Below are positions 60,240 to 64,000 of a stretch of DNA of 64,000 bases, piece by piece (the first letter of the stretch is position 1; each line of letters opens with the position of its first letter). The translations under genes and the position numbers were made by a program. The notes below the pieces were generated by a model. It was not told where the DNA came from, ran no database searches, and saw only the letters and a program-made list of their open reading frames with translations. Source of the DNA: Epiperipatus broadwayi (Eukaryota > Onychophora > Udeonychophora > Euonychophora > Peripatidae); NCBI GenBank assembly GCA_028023455.1, contig JAQFVV010000112.1:744001-808000 (forward strand). The letters are read 5' to 3'.

Positions 60240-60900
60240 AATTGTTATATTTTTATTTACCACTAGTCGTACCCGGCCACGCGTTGTTGTGGCTGTTTGT
60301 TTAAATGGAAAAGAAAAGAGAAAGCGCACGTTTCTAATATGTTTAATTTCACAATGCTTGTGGGTATACAATATTTTTGTTGTCCCATTGTCTGTGCCGA
60401 TATAGAGATTGTCTAATTTGCCGACTTTAGAACATGCAACATATAATTGTCCATGTGAGAAGCAATCAGTGTCTAGATCTAAATCGCACAGTTCTAAAGA
60501 TTGACCCAGAGCTTTGTTGATGGTGATTGCAAACTCCAATCGAATTGGGAATTTCAATCTCTCACATGAAATAATTAAATCAAAGTGAAAATAAATCAAA
60601 ATCTATGAAAATTCAATTTAACAATGCAATCGGAAACATTGAAATGGAATCCTAAAATATTTAGTATAGCATGTGTTCCTTTTACGTCCAATAGATACCG
60701 CTATTATTTTTTTTTAAAAAAGCACCTTTTTACCTGTTACAGTAGTGCCATCTATATAATAATAGGTAGTAGGTATATAAAAACGCACATATTCGAATGC
60801 AACATTGTGTCAAAATTTCAAAGCAATCGGTGAAGAACTTTCGGAGATTTAAGATTTTGAGCAAACGAACATTTATATTTTTATTTATATAGATTGTCAA
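60240..60900 (-). pseudogene. Helitron Rep-helicase C-terminal remnant
   Basis: On the minus strand, FAITINKALGQSLE and CFSHGQLYVACSKVGKL match the last helicase motifs (V and VI) of the Pif1-like helicase of Helitrons. The following DNA with 'acgcgtggccgggtacgact' (60268-60287, minus) is text commonly seen at the end of that gene. Upstream, at 60815-60896 on the plus strand, 'ggtgaagaactttcggagat' and 'tatttttatttatatagatt' may be another piece of the same element. The Rep nuclease and most of the helicase are absent. Intact proteins act in rolling-circle transposition. Confidence 0.75.
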
Positions 60901-61570
60901 ACTGACTCCACTCACAACTTTGACACTATCCACCTCAGATTGATTATTACTAATCATTTTCTAAACTAGATGTTATCTTTAGCACAGATGTAACTTTAAA
61001 CCTCAGTTAAAGACTAATCTATCTAATTTTTTAATTTTAAACATATACACACAAGTAGTTATTCACCTTTCTCTTTCCCATGTGTAAGATCTTTATAGAT
61101 ATATTAAACAACATCCATACTTCCCCATTCTTTTTAAAATTCATATAAATAAAGATACAACTGTAATGTATCATATATTATATTTTATATAGTAAATAGT
61201 CAGAGCGAAGGCTTTACTTTCATCGTGTTTTCTTATGTAAATATTTTAGTATAAATAATTTTCTTTTATTTTTTGTAAATATTTTAAAATTTATAAATTT
61301 ATATTCTTGTAAGTATAGTATATTGTTAAATAATAATAAAATTGTTAATGTTTTGGAAGTCATAGTCTCCAGAGTTTTATTTGTTGATATGTTCGAGTCT
61401 TCGTATCCATACACATGATTTATAAAAATTATTTGGATCATTATATTATTGCACATGATTAACAAAAAATATATATTATTATAATTATTACAGAAGATCT
61501 TATTATTGGTAATTGTAAAAATTATACAATGCCAATTTTAAAGTACTTAATATTGCAATTATATTAAGAA
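60901..61570. other. AT-rich DNA without recognisable gene
   Basis: The small frame at 61220-61465 (minus) has no recognisable motif. The stretch ends at the start of the third LINE. Confidence 0.4.
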
Positions 61571-61574
61571 TATA

Positions 61575-64000
61575 ATGTTTTTTGATCATCTGAAATCCCG
61601 ACACGGCCACTTAATGGAGTTGATGCTATACAAAATCAAGCAAGTTATTTATAAACATAATGGAGAAGAAAGAATCAAAAAAATTTACAAAAGAGTAGTT
61701 AGGAAAGAAAAAATTGTTAAAATTGGGTATTTGAATATGCAAGGTGGTAAGAGACCAGAAAAGTGGCAGGAATTAAACAAAGCAATTGAAAATGAAGAGC
61801 TTGAGGTATTAGCAGTAGTGGAAACACACCTAAGAGAAGAAGAATAACCTGTTTTTGGAAGATTTGGTATGGCAGGATATAAATAGAAAAGAGAAAGAAA
61901 AAAAGGGTGGTGGTATAGGTGTTATATCAAAAAAAATATTTAAATACTGATAAATGCCAAGAACATTTATGGTTTGAAATAAGGTTGGGAAGACAAGAAT
62001 GGATGGTGGCTATAGTTTATATAGCTACTGGAAATAGTCAAACTATAATGGAGTGCTTAGTTAAGGATATACAGAGTTTTAAAGAAAAAGGGAAGAGAAT
62101 AATGGTTATAGGAGATATGAATGAGTATATTGAAGAAATTGATGATGTAGATAAATGAGAATGGATAGCTTTTGAAGCAATTTTGTCAGAGAGTAAATTT
62201 GAGCATTAGAAACTTATCAAATATTTATGAGGGACAATACACACGGTCTAGAAATAATATATCCCACACAATAGATTATCTATTGGTAGAGAAAGAGGGA
62301 ATGAATAAAGTACAGAAAGTTAAAGGTGTTTGATAATGAAGAGAGAGTATATAATAGTGACCATAAATTCTTTGTAATTGAAATGGTTAGAAATGTGATG
62401 GAAAATAGAAATAAAAGTAGAAACAACAGTGAAAGATGTGAATGGATAGTGAATGATAAGAATAAGTTAGAAGAGTATAAAATACAAGTTGAAGAAACCA
62501 TGGAAGAGTTGGTTAGAAATGAGTATGAGGACTGGTGTGATGAAATAGAAAAAGTGGCAAATAGGGTTTTAGGTGAGAATATTCAGAAGAATAAAAGTAA
62601 AAGTGAAAAAGATATGCTAAATGGGGAAAGTACTTAGAAAAAAAAAAGTTAGCTAAAATAGATAATTATAGAGAATGAAACTAAATGGTAAATTATGGGA
62701 TGATATTAATAAAAGTGGAAGAGATGGGAGTAAAAAATTTTGGAATTACATTAAAAGGAGAAATTTAGGGGAGAGAGAGATAGTATTACTGAATGAGGAG
62801 GGAATAGAGTGTAGATCTAGAGAAGAATTAGAGAGAATATTGAATAGTTATGTAATGGATATAGAAAAGATGTTAGATGTGAAGGACAGAGGGATAGAAA
62901 ATATGAAAGCATATAGTAATGGGAATATTAGTTTTACAGAAAATGAACTGAATGAGGCAGGAAAAAAATTGAGAAGTGGTAAGGCAAGAGGGTTAGACGA
63001 ATGGGCAGCAGAAATAGTAATGAATGTAGGGCATAGGGCAAAAGTAAAGTTACTATCTTGTTTTAATAAGATGGCACAGAAGATAGTTTTTCCGGGTAGT
63101 TGGAGTAATATGAGAGTAAGATTATTATTTAAAGGAAAAGGTATGGATCATAGAAAGTTAAATAATTATAGACCAATAGCAGTAACATCAGTTTTATATA
63201 AAGTTTTTTCATATATGATGGCTAGGAAGAGTTGCAAAATGGATGGATGAAAATAATGTGGGGGAAATGCAAGGAGGTTTTAGGTCAGATAGGTGTATAA
63301 GAGGTAGTTTATTTGTAGTTACACAACGTATGGATACGAGTAGGAATTCAGGTAGACAGTTATATATAAGTTTTATAGATATAAAGAAGACATATAATAG
63401 AGTGAATAGAAATAGATTATGGATAAGTTTAGCAAATCAGGAAATGGATGAAGCTTTAGTGGGTGTTATTAAGAAATGATATGAAAATAATTACTATACA
63501 TATCAATTAGGGGCTATAGAATCAGTTAAAGTTAAAAATGGGGTGGGACTGAGGCAAGGATGCCCTATGTTATCTATTTTGTTTGTGTTGTATTTGAGTG
63601 AAATGGAGAGAGCAATAGAAAGACTAGGAAGAGAGATAGAGATACCATTAATAGGTGGCAAGAGAGTATATACGTTGTTGGGTCTTTTTTGTGGATGATG
63701 TCTTTTGGTATGCAGAAAGAAGATATGGAAGTTATGCTGAGGACATGTACAAGGGTGGGTAAAGATATGGGGCTTAAATTTAGTGAAGAAAAATAAAATA
63801 TAATGATGGTGAATACTGTGAAAAGAGAAGACAAAGATTTCTTATTGGGGATATAAAGTTAAGTGTGGTGAATAGATATAGTTATTTGGGAATCATCTTG
63901 AGTAATAAGAAAAATTGCTTGGATGAATGGGAGAAAAAATTGATAAATGAAGTAAAGAAAAGAAAGTGATTGATAAAAAAATTAACAGTGTTTTCATATA
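61575..64000 (+). mobile_element. Third-family LINE, decayed, running off the window
   Basis: Endonuclease and RT segments follow in order on the plus strand over 2.4 kb with many stops and frameshifts. The end of the element lies beyond base 64000. The protein differs clearly from both LINE families above. Confidence 0.8.
61575..64000 (+). pseudogene. Endonuclease-reverse transcriptase of the third LINE, frameshifted
   Basis: Frame 61575-61847 contains KIGYLNMQGGKRPEKWQELN and VLAVVETHLREEE, the start of an APE-type endonuclease. IMVIGDMNE (61919-62158), ISHTIDYLLVEK (about 62255-62290) and NSDHKFFVIEMV (62326-62637) are its later blocks. The RT is in 62675-63250 (SGKARGLDEWAAEIV, LNNYRPIAVTSVLYKVF), 63243-63479 (MQGGFRSDRCIRG, SFIDIKKTYNRVN) and beyond, with GLRQGCPM near 63550 and a catalytic FVDD near 63690 in a third frame. 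The last part reads YSYLGIILSNK near 63885. The FVDD variant is unusual compared with the common FADD. At least six breaks make it non-functional. Confidence 0.8.

Overview
This is an AT-rich eukaryotic window (roughly 70-75% A+T by eye), almost certainly from an animal. The evidence is the dense layering of non-LTR (LINE) elements, Ty3-like LTR retrotransposons, Merlin, hAT and mariner-type elements, a Helitron remnant, and degenerate CCCTAA telomere-type repeats. I found no bacterial or archaeal gene, no operon, no rRNA and no functional tRNA gene. A+T content and repeat types do not fix the lineage; the TTAGGG-type array argues mildly against an insect. No complete host gene is visible. Two short stretches look like isolated exons (25740-25875 and 35640-35742, both minus strand) and are reported with low confidence.

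Region by region. 1-1720 is a tandem-repeat-rich dispersed repeat with an inverted, diverged copy at 30340-31930. 4573-24335 is the most structured part: an old LTR retrotransposon, coding on the minus strand, with ~1.4 kb LTRs. Its left LTR (4573-8116) carries a ~2.1 kb composite DNA element. Its internal region holds gag and an aspartic protease that is split by a 2.35 kb insertion with a TATA duplication. Its right LTR (from 14669) carries a 1277 bp Merlin-like element with an 8 bp target duplication, and near its end a second, younger LTR retrotransposon (17352-24300) with ~2.5 kb LTRs and only a decayed gag inside. A solo LTR of the younger family lies at 55560-58127 in the other orientation. 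25078-25377 is a mariner-type MITE.

26630-28590 and 44464-47260 are two copies of one RTE-like LINE in opposite orientations; 38330-39240 is an older fossil of a related RT. 29315-32345 is a nested fold-back region. 32350-44460 is mostly unique AT-rich DNA with a tRNA-like SINE candidate, a 483 bp hAT-type element, hairpins and long (AT)n tracts. 47530-52663 contains three fold-back structures and a Merlin transposase pseudogene. 52670-54965 is a second LINE family with a 631-codon open reading frame and intact RT active site. 60240-60900 is a Helitron helicase remnant. 61575-64000 is a third, decayed LINE that runs off the window.

The genes here do not form a pathway; they are layers of selfish elements. 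The nesting gives a relative order: old LTR element, then independent insertions into each of its LTRs and into its protease, with the younger gag-only LTR element in the right LTR. The gag-only, long-LTR family would need reverse transcriptase and integrase from another element.
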